DNA of 47,298 nucleotides, from contig CACGLE010000007.1 of NCBI GenBank assembly GCA_902573725.1, positions 1 to 47,298 on the forward strand. Reading direction: 5' to 3'. Positions 16,183 through 26,563 of the stretch are shown here, piece after piece. The position numbers and the translations under genes are program-made. The DNA comes from an uncultured SAR116 cluster alpha proteobacterium (GTDB taxonomy: Bacteria > Pseudomonadota > Alphaproteobacteria > Puniceispirillales > Puniceispirillaceae). Below the pieces are notes generated by a model that was not told the DNA's origin, did no database searches, and was given only the letters and a program-made list of their open reading frames with translations. The first letter of the stretch is position 1; each line of letters starts with the position of its first letter.

Positions 16183-17433
16183 TTAACTCTTCAAAAGCCG
16201 TTCGACGAACGCAATCGCTTCAGATTTTGCAATTTTTTTCTGCTCTCCACTTTCCATAAATTTAATTTGAAGCGTATTAGTATTAATTTCATCTTTTTTA
16301 ATAATCAAACTCAAAGAGCACCCCAAGGAATTTGCACGCTTTAACTTTTTACCAAGTTGAGATGCAAATGGGATATCTACTTTTAATCCAACAGACCGCA
16401 ACTTCTGTGCAAGTGCAAAAGCGTCCATTGATGCCTCATCATCTGCGATAATAACAGCTACGTCATATTTAAATTCTTCCGTTTTTTCTATTAAAAATGA
16501 TAATCTTTCAACTCCGGCAGCAAATCCAACAGCGCCAATATTTGGACCCCCCAACATCGAAGATAACCCATCATAACGTCCGCCTCCAATAACAGTGCCT
16601 TGAGACCCCAATGTGTCTGTAACAAATTCGAATGCAGTATGAGAATAGTAGTCAAGCCCTCGCACCAATTTTGTATCTAATTGCCAATTAATTTCGGAAT
16701 TTTCTAGTGCATCAGTGACTCGGTTAAAATGCTCTTTAGAATTTACAGTTAAAAATTCATTTAATTTTGGAGCATTTTCAATAATTTCTTTATCTTCTAT
16801 TGCCTTAGAGTCAAGTATTCGAAGGGGATTCAAGGCTAGTCTTCGCTGACTATCTTTCGAAAGTGACGCGCTATAGTCTTTTAAATAAGCTATTAAAACA
16901 GAGCGGTATTTATCTCTACTTTCAGCATCTCCTAGTGAATTCAAGTATAATTTACATTTATCCAAAATACCTAACTCTGACAATAAATGGGCAGCGCAAC
17001 TAATCACTTCTGCATCTGCCAAAGGCTCAAAAGTTCCAATAAATTCGCACCCGATTTGATGAAATTGCCTCATCCTACCTTTTTGGGGCCTTTCGTACCT
17101 AAACATAGGTCCAGAATAAAAATATTTTTGAGGTAATGTTTGTGTAAGACCGTTACTTATTAGTGCTCTCATAACAGAGGCTGTCCCTTCAGGCCTAAGC
17201 GTTAGACTAGTACCACCCCTATCCTCAAAACTATAGGTTTCTTTCGCCACCACATCAGAACTCTCTCCAAGTGGCCTACTAAAAACCTCTGTAAATTCAA
17301 AGATTGGGGTTTCCATTGACTGGAAGCCATACCTGCCTGCTATCATAATAGCTCTCTCAACAACAAAATTCATTTGTGATTTTTGTCTTGGCATCAAATC
17401 AGCAGTGCCTCGAACAGGTTGTATCGGTTTCAT
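16183..17433 (-). CDS. hisS: Histidyl-tRNA synthetase
   Basis: This is a 416-aa class II aminoacyl-tRNA synthetase charging tRNA-His. Motif 2 includes FRYERPQKGRMRQFHQIGCE. Histidine-binding blocks include LVRGLDYYSHTAFEF and GGGRYDGL. Motif 3 is GFAAGVERL. The C-terminal anticodon-binding domain begins near residue 320 (YDVAVIIADDEA). It sits between ispG and prfA in a same-strand run with gaps of 36 and 19 bases. Confidence 0.96.
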   Translation of the reverse strand: MKPIQPVRGTADLMPRQKSQMNFVVERAIMIAGRYGFQSMETPIFEFTEVFSRPLGESSDVVAKETYSFEDRGGTSLTLRPEGTASVMRALISNGLTQTLPQKYFYSGPMFRYERPQKGRMRQFHQIGCEFIGTFEPLADAEVISCAAHLLSELGILDKCKLYLNSLGDAESRDKYRSVLIAYLKDYSASLSKDSQRRLALNPLRILDSKAIEDKEIIENAPKLNEFLTVNSKEHFNRVTDALENSEINWQLDTKLVRGLDYYSHTAFEFVTDTLGSQGTVIGGGRYDGLSSMLGGPNIGAVGFAAGVERLSFLIEKTEEFKYDVAVIIADDEASMDAFALAQKLRSVGLKVDIPFASQLGKKLKRANSLGCSLSLIIKKDEINTNTLQIKFMESGEQKKIAKSEAIAFVERLLKS

Positions 17434-17469
17434 TAACCAAGCCTTTCTAATGCTATGCCAAAGCTAACT

Positions 17470-18582
17470 TTATTTTTTTCCTTTTTCCAATAAAGTTACC
17501 CGTTCTTCAACAAGATTTACAACATGTTCAACAATGTTATTATCCTTTAAGCGATGGTCAGCCATACCTGATATATATATTTGATGAGTGCCTCTTCCAC
17601 CGCCCGTTAAGCCAATATCTGTTTCTTTTGCTTCACCAGGACCATTAACAACACAACCAATAATGGATACCGTTATTGGTTTATTAATATGTGACAGTCT
17701 TTTCTCTATTTCGGCTACAGACTTAATCACATCAAATTGTTGCCTAGCGCAAGATGGGCATGAGATGACTGTAACGCCTCTTCGTCTTATCCCAAGTGAT
17801 TTTAAAAGCTCGTAACCAACTTTAACTTCTTCTGTTGGATCTGCAGATAAAGAAACTCTTACAGTGTCACCAATACCAGCCCACAATAAATTTCCTAAAC
17901 CAATTGAAGATTTGACCGTTCCTGCTCTAAGTCCACCTGCCTCAGTTATGCCAATATGAAGTGGGCAATCTATTACCTCTGACAATTGCTGATAAGCTGC
18001 AACCGAAAGAAATATATCTGATGCTTTAACAGATATTTTATAGTTTTGAAAATTATGCTTTTCTAATAATTTTGCATTATCCAACGCAGACTCAACCAAT
18101 GCTTCTGGGCATGGTTCTGCATATTTTTCTAGTAAATTTTTTTCTAAAGAGCCAGCATTAACGCCAATACGAATTGAACAATTATTTGCTTTCGCCGCTG
18201 CCACTACTTCTGCAATCCTGTTAGCATTACCTATATTGCCCGGGTTAATTCTTAAGCATGCCGCTCCTGCATCTGCTGCCTCAATTGCCCTTTTATAATG
18301 AAAATGAATGTCAGCAATAATTGGTATTTGGCTCGCATCACAAATTTTTCTGAGAGCATTTGTGCTATCTTTATCAGGACATGAGACTCTTACCAGGTCT
18401 GCACCTGCCTCTGCAACTGAACTAATTTGCTCAATGGTCGCTTGAGCATCTGATGTCATTGTATTGGTCATTGTCTGAACAGAAATAGGTGCATCACCAC
18501 CAACAGGGACATCACCGACCATTATTTGCCGAGTTTTACGACGTTCTATCATTCTAAAGGGACGATTATACGAGAGTGTCAT
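17470..18582 (-). CDS. ispG: 4-hydroxy-3-methylbut-2-enyl diphosphate synthase IspG (GcpE)
   Basis: This is an Fe-S enzyme of the MEP isoprenoid pathway, converting MEcPP to HMBPP, 370 aa. The N-terminal TIM barrel starts at [20 protein letters not shown]. The cluster cysteines lie in [12 protein letters not shown] and [11 protein letters not shown]. The frame is open 15 bases further up to a GTG, but the ATG at 18582 gives the standard alphaproteobacterial N-terminus ([18 protein letters not shown]); neither has a good ribosome site. It lies between the RodZ-like gene and hisS. Confidence 0.95.
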   Translation of the reverse strand: MTLSYNRPFRMIERRKTRQIMVGDVPVGGDAPISVQTMTNTMTSDAQATIEQISSVAEAGADLVRVSCPDKDSTNALRKICDASQIPIIADIHFHYKRAIEAADAGAACLRINPGNIGNANRIAEVVAAAKANNCSIRIGVNAGSLEKNLLEKYAEPCPEALVESALDNAKLLEKHNFQNYKISVKASDIFLSVAAYQQLSEVIDCPLHIGITEAGGLRAGTVKSSIGLGNLLWAGIGDTVRVSLSADPTEEVKVGYELLKSLGIRRRGVTVISCPSCARQQFDVIKSVAEIEKRLSHINKPITVSIIGCVVNGPGEAKETDIGLTGGGRGTHQIYISGMADHRLKDNNIVEHVVNLVEERVTLLEKGKK

Positions 18583-18714
18583 CAGACAATACACCACACA
18601 TTGGTTTTCACTATTGATATTGATTTAGAGCAACAGGTATAAGAAATTATAGCTAAAATTAATCATTTAATCAGATATTAGTCTTTTTTTCACTTAAGGC
18701 TTTATTAAAAAAGC

Positions 18715-19824
18715 TTAATCAAACTTTCTACTGATAATGCTATCAGCACTCAATGGTAAATCTCTTATTATCTCACCAATTTTACCAATTTTAAAAGCAG
18801 GCATATCTATCATTTCAAATATCAACGCACCAGCATTACCAGTTGTAAAATATAATTTATCTCCTAGATTTGCAGCAATACTATCTCCTGGTTTAAGAAG
18901 TTTACTTGTGATTACATCACCATCCGTATTTACCATTTCAATCCAAGAAGAAGCCGTCGCTTTTATTGTTAGGGTATCAGAAAGTTCAATACCTTTGGCA
19001 ACTGCAGAAGAAGGGTTAGAAGATTCAATTATCTGGTCAAATGCTAATCCATTTTGACTATCACTTGAATTATTTTTATTTTGTAAAACATTTAAACCTT
19101 CGATTTTTGCAGTCTGTGTTTCACTTTCAAAAGTTTTATCCAACATTTGCAACTTATTTTCATTTTTAATTTCTTCACTAACTGATAATTCTTCAAGATT
19201 TGACGTAATGTTTTTTGAAATCTGCGCGGTTGGTGTGCTTGAAGACATAGAACTATCCAGTGCGGTTGCCTCAATAGTTTTTGATTTAATAGTCTCGCTT
19301 ATTTGTTTGCCTTCAGAGTTATTTAATTCTGAATTTGCTTCATTCAATGATTCCATTTCCATCGGCGCGTTTTCAAGCAATGATGGTGTAGATGCTATTT
19401 GGTCTGGTTCATCTCTTAAAAAGACAAACCAAGACGTATATCCAGAAACAACAAGTAAAACAGCAATCATTGCAATTGAACTTTTAGATAGCTTCGGAAC
19501 TAACGCCTGCCCGGGAACATCATAAATTGGTAAAACTTCATCTTCTTCCACTGAAGCAATATATGCTGCTACAAGTGCTCCACTATCTATACCTGTAGCC
19601 TTGCAATAACTGCGAATATATCCGGGGACATAAGCAATACCTGGTAAATTTGCAAAATCAGAATTTTCCAAATATTTTAGATACATTTTAGGAATTCTCA
19701 GACTATCAGATAAATCCTGCAACGAAATATTTTTGTTTCGTCTAGACGATGCCAGTATAGCACCTATTTCGGTGGAATTAATTGAACGGATATTCACGTC
19801 CATTTGTTCAGAATCACTAGTCAT
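18715..19824 (-). CDS. RodZ-like helix-turn-helix membrane protein
   Basis: This is a 369-aa inner-membrane protein of the RodZ type. The N-terminal HTH_25 domain (about 17-85) includes EIGAILASSRRNKNISLQDL and LPGIAYVPGYIRSYC. One transmembrane helix is at about 115-135 (SSIAMIAVLLVVSGYTSWFV). A Ser/Glu/Asn-rich periplasmic linker follows, and a C-terminal DUF4115 beta domain (LTIKATASSWIEMVNTDGDV) begins near residue 285. RodZ links MreB to the elongasome and helps keep rod shape. Position just upstream of ispG-hisS is the conserved alphaproteobacterial setting. The cytoplasmic HTH binds MreB rather than DNA in studied relatives. Confidence 0.87.
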   Translation of the reverse strand: MTSDSEQMDVNIRSINSTEIGAILASSRRNKNISLQDLSDSLRIPKMYLKYLENSDFANLPGIAYVPGYIRSYCKATGIDSGALVAAYIASVEEDEVLPIYDVPGQALVPKLSKSSIAMIAVLLVVSGYTSWFVFLRDEPDQIASTPSLLENAPMEMESLNEANSELNNSEGKQISETIKSKTIEATALDSSMSSSTPTAQISKNITSNLEELSVSEEIKNENKLQMLDKTFESETQTAKIEGLNVLQNKNNSSDSQNGLAFDQIIESSNPSSAVAKGIELSDTLTIKATASSWIEMVNTDGDVITSKLLKPGDSIAANLGDKLYFTTGNAGALIFEMIDMPAFKIGKIGEIIRDLPLSADSIISRKFD

Positions 19825-19965
19825 ATCACTTATATGTTTCTTTGTTTTTTAAAAAAATAAATATTTTTTAAGCTCACTTTAAGCTTGTTACCACAATTTT
19901 TATCAGTAACGGCAAAAAAAATGAAAAAAATAGATAAAAATAGTCATTTATAGCATTTTTTTGGT

Positions 19966-21189
19966 TTAATCAGATGCATCTAAACCAAAAGCGTCATGGA
20001 GGCTTCTAACTGCCAGTTCCGCATAATCCGCCTGTATCAAAACTGATATTTTTATTTCAGATGTCGATATAACCTGCATATTTATCTTTTTCTCAGACAG
20101 TACCTCAAACATACATTTTGCGATACCAGGTTGCGTACGCATAGCTGTACCTATAACAGATATTTTTGCAATGTTATCGTCATGCACAAGTCTTTCGAAA
20201 GCCAACTCATCTTTAAGGCTTGCAATGTTTGTAACTGCTGTGGAAAGATCTAACCGTGCCAGCGAAAATGTAATATCAGTTTTTTGTAAGTTTACCGATG
20301 CACTTTGAACGATCATATCAACATTGATATTAAGTTCTGAAAGCACCCCAAATATACGAGCTGCTATGCCAGGTTTGTCAGGCAAACCTACTACTGTGAC
20401 CTTTGCCTCCTCTACTGAATATGCAATACCACTTACTTTTTGCTTTTCCATTTGCTTTTCCTCATTCTGAACCAATGTTCCAGGGGTATCATTAAAGCTC
20501 GACAAAACTTGAAGATTTACACGATGTCTCATGGCCATTGCAACAGAACGTGTTTGTAACACTTTAGCGCCAGCAGAGGCCATCTCAAGCATTTCTTCAA
20601 AAGTGATATAATCTAACTTTCTTGCCTTTGACATAATGCGTGGGTCTGTAGTATAGACTCCATCGACATCAGTATAAATATCACACCTATCAGCCTTTAT
20701 TGCTGCAGCAAGTGCAACTGCAGAGGTATCCGAACCACCCCTGCCCAAAGTCGATATTCGGCCATCTGGTGCAATGCCCTGAAAGCCCGCGACAACAGCA
20801 ACCTGGCCTTTTTCAAGTCTTTCTATTATATTAAGCGCTTTAATTTCTTCAATTCTTGCTGTACTGTGAATTTCATCTGTTTTAATTGGAATTTGCCAAC
20901 CAAGCCAAGAGCGAGCGTCCACCCCAATATTTTGCAATGCGATAGATAAAAGGCCTACTGTAACCTGTTCTCCTGTTGAAACTATTGTATCATATTCTCT
21001 TGCGTCATGCATTGGTCCAATCTGTTTTGCCCACTCAACAAGTTGGTTTGTGGTACCGGCCATAGCAGATACCACGACTGCAACTTGGTTACCTGCATCA
21101 ACACATGACCTAACTTTTTGCGCAACCTGTCGAATTCTATCTAAATCACCAACAGATGTGCCCCCAAATTTTTGAACTATACGTGCCAT
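19966..21189 (-). CDS. lysC: Aspartate kinase
   Basis: This 407-aa enzyme phosphorylates aspartate at the entry to lysine, threonine and methionine synthesis. The N-terminus IVQKFGGTSVGDLDRIR is the kinase ATP/aspartate block; FQGIAPDGRISTLGRGGSDT and DIYTDVDGVYTTDPR follow. Two C-terminal ACT domains (about 265-405, with VVGLPDKPGIAARIF and VIGTAMRTQPGIAKCMF) imply feedback control by end products. It is divergent from ubiG across 99 bases and transcribed toward the RodZ-like gene after a 141-base AT-rich gap. Confidence 0.96.
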   Translation of the reverse strand: MARIVQKFGGTSVGDLDRIRQVAQKVRSCVDAGNQVAVVVSAMAGTTNQLVEWAKQIGPMHDAREYDTIVSTGEQVTVGLLSIALQNIGVDARSWLGWQIPIKTDEIHSTARIEEIKALNIIERLEKGQVAVVAGFQGIAPDGRISTLGRGGSDTSAVALAAAIKADRCDIYTDVDGVYTTDPRIMSKARKLDYITFEEMLEMASAGAKVLQTRSVAMAMRHRVNLQVLSSFNDTPGTLVQNEEKQMEKQKVSGIAYSVEEAKVTVVGLPDKPGIAARIFGVLSELNINVDMIVQSASVNLQKTDITFSLARLDLSTAVTNIASLKDELAFERLVHDDNIAKISVIGTAMRTQPGIAKCMFEVLSEKKINMQVISTSEIKISVLIQADYAELAVRSLHDAFGLDASD

Positions 21190-21288
21190 TCTTATTTATA
21201 ACTTTAAACTTTAGACTATATGCTATATTTGGTTATTAATGAACTCACCACAAACACACAAGTAACAATTTTAATTCTGGAAAAGAAT

Positions 21289-22035
21289 ATGGCAACCAAT
21301 ACAACGATTGATCTCGAAGACAAGGATCAATTTGACGCAATTGCAGAACAATGGTGGAACCCTAGTGGCTCACTAAAGTCCCTTCATCAATTTACACCAA
21401 TTCGCATAGAATATATTAAAAACTCTATCAAAAGACATCATTTTGGTGAATGGGAAAAATTAAGACCACTTTCTAATCTGCAAATATTAGATATTGGGTG
21501 TGGTGGTGGACTTCTGGCAGAGCCTATGTCAAAATTAGGAGGAATAGTAACAGGTATTGATAGCTCTTTATCTACTATCGAAATCGCTAGACAACATGCC
21601 GAAACTTCTAAACTTGAAATCGATTATCAGGTAACTACTGCAGAGAGGTTAGCTGATGAAGGCACTAAATTTGATGTCATATATGCATCAGAAGTCATTG
21701 AGCATGTTTCTGACAGGCGGCTGTTTTTAAATTCTATCCAACGGCTTCTTGAACCAAAAGGAGTTCTTATTATTACAACGATTAACAGAAATTTATTCTC
21801 TTTTGCTTTAGCAAAAATATCAGCTGAATATATATTTGAATTAATACCTAAGGGAACTCATGATTTCACCAAATTTGTAAAACCGTCGGAACTTCAAAGT
21901 GAAGCAAAAGAAGAAGGTATAATACTTGATGATTTTATTGGGTTCAAACCGCTTTTGGATGGACGATTCAAATTTACTTCAATAACCACCGTAAATTATG
22001 GTGCTTCAGGTAGTTTAGCTAGACCAAATATATGA
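21289..22035 (+). CDS. ubiG: Ubiquinone biosynthesis O-methyltransferase UbiG
   Basis: This SAM-dependent methyltransferase performs both O-methylations of ubiquinone synthesis; 248 aa. It shows FDAIAEQWWNPSGSLKSLHQ, the SAM motif ILDIGCGGGLLAEPMSKLG, and YASEVIEHVSD. The frame is open 69 bases further upstream, but ATG 21289 gives the normal UbiG start (MATNTTIDLEDKDQFDAIAE), with GGAAAAG just before it. It is divergent from lysC, a common alphaproteobacterial pair, and convergent with the DUF1178 gene 10 bases away. Confidence 0.95.
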   Translation: MATNTTIDLEDKDQFDAIAEQWWNPSGSLKSLHQFTPIRIEYIKNSIKRHHFGEWEKLRPLSNLQILDIGCGGGLLAEPMSKLGGIVTGIDSSLSTIEIARQHAETSKLEIDYQVTTAERLADEGTKFDVIYASEVIEHVSDRRLFLNSIQRLLEPKGVLIITTINRNLFSFALAKISAEYIFELIPKGTHDFTKFVKPSELQSEAKEEGIILDDFIGFKPLLDGRFKFTSITTVNYGASGSLARPNI

Positions 22036-22045
22036 AATATCTGTT

Positions 22046-22576
22046 CTAATTATCTTTTGGTAATAATGGAAGTTGGGCAAACTCTACACCCTCTTCTTCA
22101 AGTTTGTCTCCCTCTTCAGGTGTGCAGGTTCCATAAATTAAATCTGGCTCTTTTTCACCGTAATGTATTTTTAATGCTTCTTCTGCAAACTTATCTTCGA
22201 CATTACGTCCATTCTTCTCAAAATAACTCCGGATATTTCGTAGCATAGTGACTACCTGCTGCGGACCCAATTGCTTGTTAGATCCAAGGTTTAGCCTCTC
22301 AGGTGATGTAGAAGTTCCTCGAAAACCGCGCACATCATTTATTTCTGCTTCTATGGACACAGAGTCTAATTTTGCTACTTCGGATGACAAATTAGACTGT
22401 CTTTTGTATTCTCCAGCATTAAGATTCGGTGTCATCAGTGCCCGTTTTACTTTGCTATTTCCGCACTCAGGACAAGAGACTAGGTTCAAGTCACATTGCT
22501 TTTCGAAGCTAGCAGAATCACTGAACCAAGCTTCAAATGAATGTAAAAATTCACAATTCAACCTATATTTTATCAT
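22046..22576 (-). CDS. DUF1178 zinc-ribbon protein
   Basis: This 176-aa protein has the DUF1178 start MIKYRLNCEFLHSFEAWFSD and a CPECGNSKVKRALMTPN block. C8, C27 and the CPEC pair could form a zinc ribbon. The C-terminal half has the conserved helical part IRSYFEKNGRNVEDKFAEEA and IHYGEKE. It lies 45 bases after secA on the same strand. In many alphaproteobacteria this gene sits beside the nitrilase/glutaredoxin pair, which here is 7 kb away. Function unknown. Confidence 0.88.
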   Translation of the reverse strand: MIKYRLNCEFLHSFEAWFSDSASFEKQCDLNLVSCPECGNSKVKRALMTPNLNAGEYKRQSNLSSEVAKLDSVSIEAEINDVRGFRGTSTSPERLNLGSNKQLGPQQVVTMLRNIRSYFEKNGRNVEDKFAEEALKIHYGEKEPDLIYGTCTPEEGDKLEEEGVEFAQLPLLPKDN

Positions 22577-22621
22577 TATCTTTACTTCTCAGACGAATGC
22601 TTCTTATTTTTTCAAATAGCA

Positions 22622-25243
22622 TTATATCCTTCCATGGCAATGTTTGAATTTCCTTCCAGAACCGCAGGGGCAAGGTGCATTTCTCGGCACTTTTTCGTTC
22701 CTGATTTGTGGATTGACCGGTGAATTACTTAATTTTTGATCCTTTTTTTTGCTTTCATTTCTCTGCCTTTCTCCGTCAAGAGTGGGCTGTATTTCAACAT
22801 TAGCGAGAGCCATGGTTACAGTTTGCCTCATCTTGTCAAGCATTCCTTCAAACATTTGAAAAGCTTCTCTCTTATATTCATTTAAAGGGTCTTTTTGTGC
22901 ATATGCTCTCAAATTTATTCCCTGACGTAAATGATCTAGATTGAGCAAATGCTCTTTCCAATTCTGATCAAGTATCTGAAGGACAACAGATTTTTCAATA
23001 TTTCGCATCATGTCTCGACCAAAAACTGTTACTTTTCCAGCCATATGTTGATTGGAGGCTGATTTTAATCTGTCAACTATTTCAATATCGCTTACACCAT
23101 CCTCTTTTATCCATTGTGCTGCTGGCACTTTAATACCTAGATGAGATTTCGATAGTGAGGCAAGTAATTCACCATCCCACATATCTGGAAAGCTGCCGGA
23201 AGGTATTGACTCATTGACAATCCATTCTATTGTCTCCTCTCGCATACTTAATATTGTGTCGTGTACATCATCTGTCTGCATTATATCCTTGCGTTGGCTA
23301 AATACGACCTGACGCTGATCATTCATTACATCGTCATACCTTAATAATTGTTTTCTAATTTCAAAATTGTGGGACTCCACTTTTGATTGAGCTTTTTCAA
23401 CGGCTTTGTTAATCCAGTTGTGTGCAATCGATTCACCCTCTTCAAGACCGAGTTTCTGTAACATTCCATCCAGTTTCTCTGAACCAAAAATACGCATTAA
23501 GTCATCTTCAAGGGAGAGAAAAAACTTTGACGAACCAGGGTCTCCTTGTCTCCCAGTTCTACCCCTAAGCTGATTATCGATGCGTCTTGACTCATGACGT
23601 TCTGTTCCAAGAACAAACAAGCCTCCAGCAGAGAGCGCTTTTTTCTTCTTATCCTCAATTTCTGTAGCAATTTTTATTGCCTCACTAGAATCATGGGGAA
23701 GTTTTTTTTCCCTTAATTTCATTTCAAGATTTCCTCCAAGCTGAATGTCTGTACCTCTTCCTGCCATATTCGTTGCTATTGTTACGGCACCCGGTATCCC
23801 AGCATTTGCGATAATTTGAGCCTCTTCTTGATGAAATCTTGCATTTAGAACATTGTGCGGTATTTTTTTTCTTTTAAGTGCTTCTGAAAGGGATTCTGAT
23901 TTTTCAATACTAACGGTTCCCACCAAGATGGGTTGTTCTTTTTCACGGCAATCAAGAATTAAATCTATGATAGCTGCATCTCTCTCTTTTCCCGTCCGAT
24001 AAATAGCATCATCATCGTCTTTTCGGAGAACGGGCATATTTGTTGGAATAGAAATAACATCAAGTGCATAAATTTCAGAAAACTCTCCTGCTTCTGTTAA
24101 TGCTGTGCCTGTCATACCTGATAATTTATTGAAAAGCCTGAAATAATTTTGATAGGTTACGGACGCAAGAGTCTGATTTTCTGGTTTTATAGATAAGTTT
24201 TCTTTTGCTTCTAAAGCTTGGTGCAATCCATCTGAGAAGCGCCTACCTTGCATTGCTCTTCCAGTGAATTCATCAATTATAAGAAGATCTTCATTTTTAA
24301 CCATATAATGTTTATCCCTGATAAACATCTTATGCGCTCTTAGTGCCTGGGAAATATGATGTAATAAATTGACGTTAGCTGAGTCATATAAGGTGCCTGA
24401 TTGCAATAAACCTGCTTGTGTCAGCAATACTTCCGAATGCTCAACACCTATTTCAGTAAGATTGGCAGAACGGGATTTTTCATCAATTTCATAATCATCA
24501 GAATTAAAATCGGGAATTAGTTTATTCACCTGCTCATATAATTCGACAGATGCCTCTGAAGGACCGGAAATTATAAGGGGAGTTCTTGCTTCATCAATCA
24601 AAATTGAATCTACTTCGTCTACAATCGCAAAGTGATGTTCACGCTGCACCATTTCTGCCAGTGAAAATTTAAGATTGTCCCTTAAATAATCAAAACCATA
24701 TTCATTATTAGTTCCATAAGTGATATCACATTTATACGCAACTCTGCGCTCATCATCACTCATCTGACTTACAATGCACCCTACACTAAGCCCTAAGTAA
24801 CTATAAATTTCGCCCATCCAACGAGAATCTCTAGTGGCCAAATAATCATTTACTGTGACTATATGAACACCCTTGCCTGACAAAGCATTTAGATATGCTG
24901 CTAATGTTGCAACGAGCGTTTTACCCTCGCCGGTTCTCATCTCAGCAATATGGCCTTTATGCAAAGTAATACCACCCATTAACTGGACGTCAAAGTGTCG
25001 CTGACCAATTGTTCTTTTTGCTGCCTCTCTAACCAATGCAAAGGCTTCGGGCAAAAGTTCGTCTAAATCTTCCCCTGCAGTTGCACGATCACGCAACACT
25101 TTAGATTGTTTAACAATTTCATCCTTATCGAGAGCCTCTATTTTTTGTTCTAGCGAGTTTATTTGTTCAATAACTGGGTAAAATTTTTTTAATACTCGCT
25201 CATTCGAGTCACCAAATAACGATTTTGCAATGGAAGTGAACAT
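22622..25243 (-). CDS. secA: Preprotein translocase ATPase SecA
   Basis: This 873-aa motor drives proteins through SecYEG. Walker A is [15 protein letters not shown] (about residue 104), the DEAD motif is [16 protein letters not shown], and motif VI is [15 protein letters not shown]. The wing/scaffold domains contain [20 protein letters not shown]. The last 20 residues, [19 protein letters not shown], form the zinc-binding SEC-C tail that contacts SecB or ribosomes. It faces the parvulin gene across 359 bases and precedes DUF1178. Confidence 0.98.
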   Translation of the reverse strand: MFTSIAKSLFGDSNERVLKKFYPVIEQINSLEQKIEALDKDEIVKQSKVLRDRATAGEDLDELLPEAFALVREAAKRTIGQRHFDVQLMGGITLHKGHIAEMRTGEGKTLVATLAAYLNALSGKGVHIVTVNDYLATRDSRWMGEIYSYLGLSVGCIVSQMSDDERRVAYKCDITYGTNNEYGFDYLRDNLKFSLAEMVQREHHFAIVDEVDSILIDEARTPLIISGPSEASVELYEQVNKLIPDFNSDDYEIDEKSRSANLTEIGVEHSEVLLTQAGLLQSGTLYDSANVNLLHHISQALRAHKMFIRDKHYMVKNEDLLIIDEFTGRAMQGRRFSDGLHQALEAKENLSIKPENQTLASVTYQNYFRLFNKLSGMTGTALTEAGEFSEIYALDVISIPTNMPVLRKDDDDAIYRTGKERDAAIIDLILDCREKEQPILVGTVSIEKSESLSEALKRKKIPHNVLNARFHQEEAQIIANAGIPGAVTIATNMAGRGTDIQLGGNLEMKLREKKLPHDSSEAIKIATEIEDKKKKALSAGGLFVLGTERHESRRIDNQLRGRTGRQGDPGSSKFFLSLEDDLMRIFGSEKLDGMLQKLGLEEGESIAHNWINKAVEKAQSKVESHNFEIRKQLLRYDDVMNDQRQVVFSQRKDIMQTDDVHDTILSMREETIEWIVNESIPSGSFPDMWDGELLASLSKSHLGIKVPAAQWIKEDGVSDIEIVDRLKSASNQHMAGKVTVFGRDMMRNIEKSVVLQILDQNWKEHLLNLDHLRQGINLRAYAQKDPLNEYKREAFQMFEGMLDKMRQTVTMALANVEIQPTLDGERQRNESKKKDQKLSNSPVNPQIRNEKVPRNAPCPCGSGRKFKHCHGRI

Positions 25244-25602
25244 TATTGGATTTTCCGTTTCTGCGCTAAATCTTAGCCCTTTTCACTCAAATGATAACGT
25301 TTTTTTAACACATTGAACGCACATCTTAATTAACCAAAAATGGGAGTGCGAGCAAGGAATTTCAAGATTTGAAAAAATCTTATCTATCTGAAAAAAGTAA
25401 CTTTAGAGAAAAAATTAAAGTTAATTACGTACCAATCAAAAAATGTTTGCTAGACAATAATTATTTTCATTTAGGTATTCGTATAAGACCCTTAAAATAA
25501 AAATTTTTCTGAGATTTCTTGCTGTTTGTGTAATATTTATGATAACTAATCTTTTATTTTTAAGTGCATTTTTCAAGTTAATACTAAAAGTAGGCAAACT
25601 TA
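25244..25602. other. 359-base non-coding gap between secA and the parvulin gene
   Basis: This is the only gap longer than 300 bases. It is very AT-rich and must hold the promoters of the divergent secA and parvulin genes, but I cannot pick convincing -35/-10 pairs. The only structure seen is a 7-bp stem with a GAAA loop (25364-25381). I see no RNA gene. A 79-codon minus-strand frame crossing its right end overlaps the parvulin start and looks spurious. Confidence 0.6.
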
Positions 25603-26496
25603 ATGAAACATTCTTTAAATAATTATCAAATATTATCATTTTTGATGGGTTTCTGCATTTTTTTAAGTATAACAAACGACTCAGATTTAATTAATAATGC
25701 TAATGCACAAATGAGTGAAGAAATAGTAGTTGCAAAAGTAGATGGTGATGAAATTCAACTTAATGAAGTTCTTGACATTATTGACCAACTTCCTTCAGAT
25801 TATCGAAATCAGCCGTTAGCAAGTTATTTTGACCAAATCGTAGATGAAGTTATTAATACAAGACTAGCCGCGAAAGCTGGTGAGAAAAGTGATTTACCAG
25901 ATGACCCCACAGTGATTGAAGCTATGCGAATTGCAGCTCAAAAAGTACTTGCTGAGAACTGGCTACGAATCGAGCTTGCAAAATCTGTTACGCAAGAAGC
26001 GCTCGCAAAAGCATACGACGCCTATGTCGCAGACGTGACATCTAGAGAAGAAATTAGAGCATCTCATATTTTATTAGAAGATGAAGAAACCGCGGTAAGT
26101 GTAATTAAGAAACTTAAAGAAGGATCGGACTTTGCTCAACTTGCGCGTGAGATGTCCACTGGTCCTTCTGGACCTAATGGAGGTGACCTCGGCTACTTCG
26201 GACGTGGGGCGATGGTACCTATTTTTGAACAAGCTGCCTTCGGTCTTGAGGTTGGGAGCTTTACAGATATCCCCGTTCAATCACAATTTGGCTGGCATGT
26301 CATAATGCTATTTGATAAGCGCATCTCTGATGCAAAGTCAAAAGAGGAAATGTCACAACAATTAGCACAAAACATAACCAAAATTTCTTTTGCAAGAATC
26401 ATCGAAACACTGCGAGCGAATGCTGAAATAGAGAAAATACCTCTCTCTAATATTCAGTCAGAATGGCAAAGAACGCAGGAAAATATGTTACAATAG
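25603..26496 (+). CDS. Periplasmic parvulin-type peptidyl-prolyl isomerase
   Basis: This is a 297-aa exported protein with an N-terminal hydrophobic segment (about 10-24) and probable cleavage near NANAQ. The SurA/PrsA-like helical region contains VAKVDGDEIQLNEVLDIIDQ. The rotamase domain (about 150-255) shows IRASHILLEDEETA, FAQLAREMSTGPSGPNGGDL and VPVQSQFGWHVIML-type blocks. It should assist folding of exported or outer-membrane proteins. It lies upstream of argJ (67-base gap) and divergent from secA, a conserved alphaproteobacterial setting that joins secretion with periplasmic folding. Confidence 0.92.
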   Translation: MKHSLNNYQILSFLMGFCIFLSITNDSDLINNANAQMSEEIVVAKVDGDEIQLNEVLDIIDQLPSDYRNQPLASYFDQIVDEVINTRLAAKAGEKSDLPDDPTVIEAMRIAAQKVLAENWLRIELAKSVTQEALAKAYDAYVADVTSREEIRASHILLEDEETAVSVIKKLKEGSDFAQLAREMSTGPSGPNGGDLGYFGRGAMVPIFEQAAFGLEVGSFTDIPVQSQFGWHVIMLFDKRISDAKSKEEMSQQLAQNITKISFARIIETLRANAEIEKIPLSNIQSEWQRTQENMLQ

Positions 26497-26563
26497 ATAA
26501 CTGGAGAAAATTAAACTTTAAGTATAATTAGGCAATTATGTTTATTTCAAAAAAATTCATGAC

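Noticed and set aside
25364-25381. Stem-loop AAGATTT-GAAA-AAATCTT as a terminator
   Set aside because: No G/C pairs of strength and no T tract follow; it lies between divergent genes where no terminator is expected.
25436-25675. Minus-strand 79-codon frame between secA and the parvulin gene
   Set aside because: It overlaps the parvulin start, has no ribosome site, and its composition is that of AT-rich non-coding DNA.
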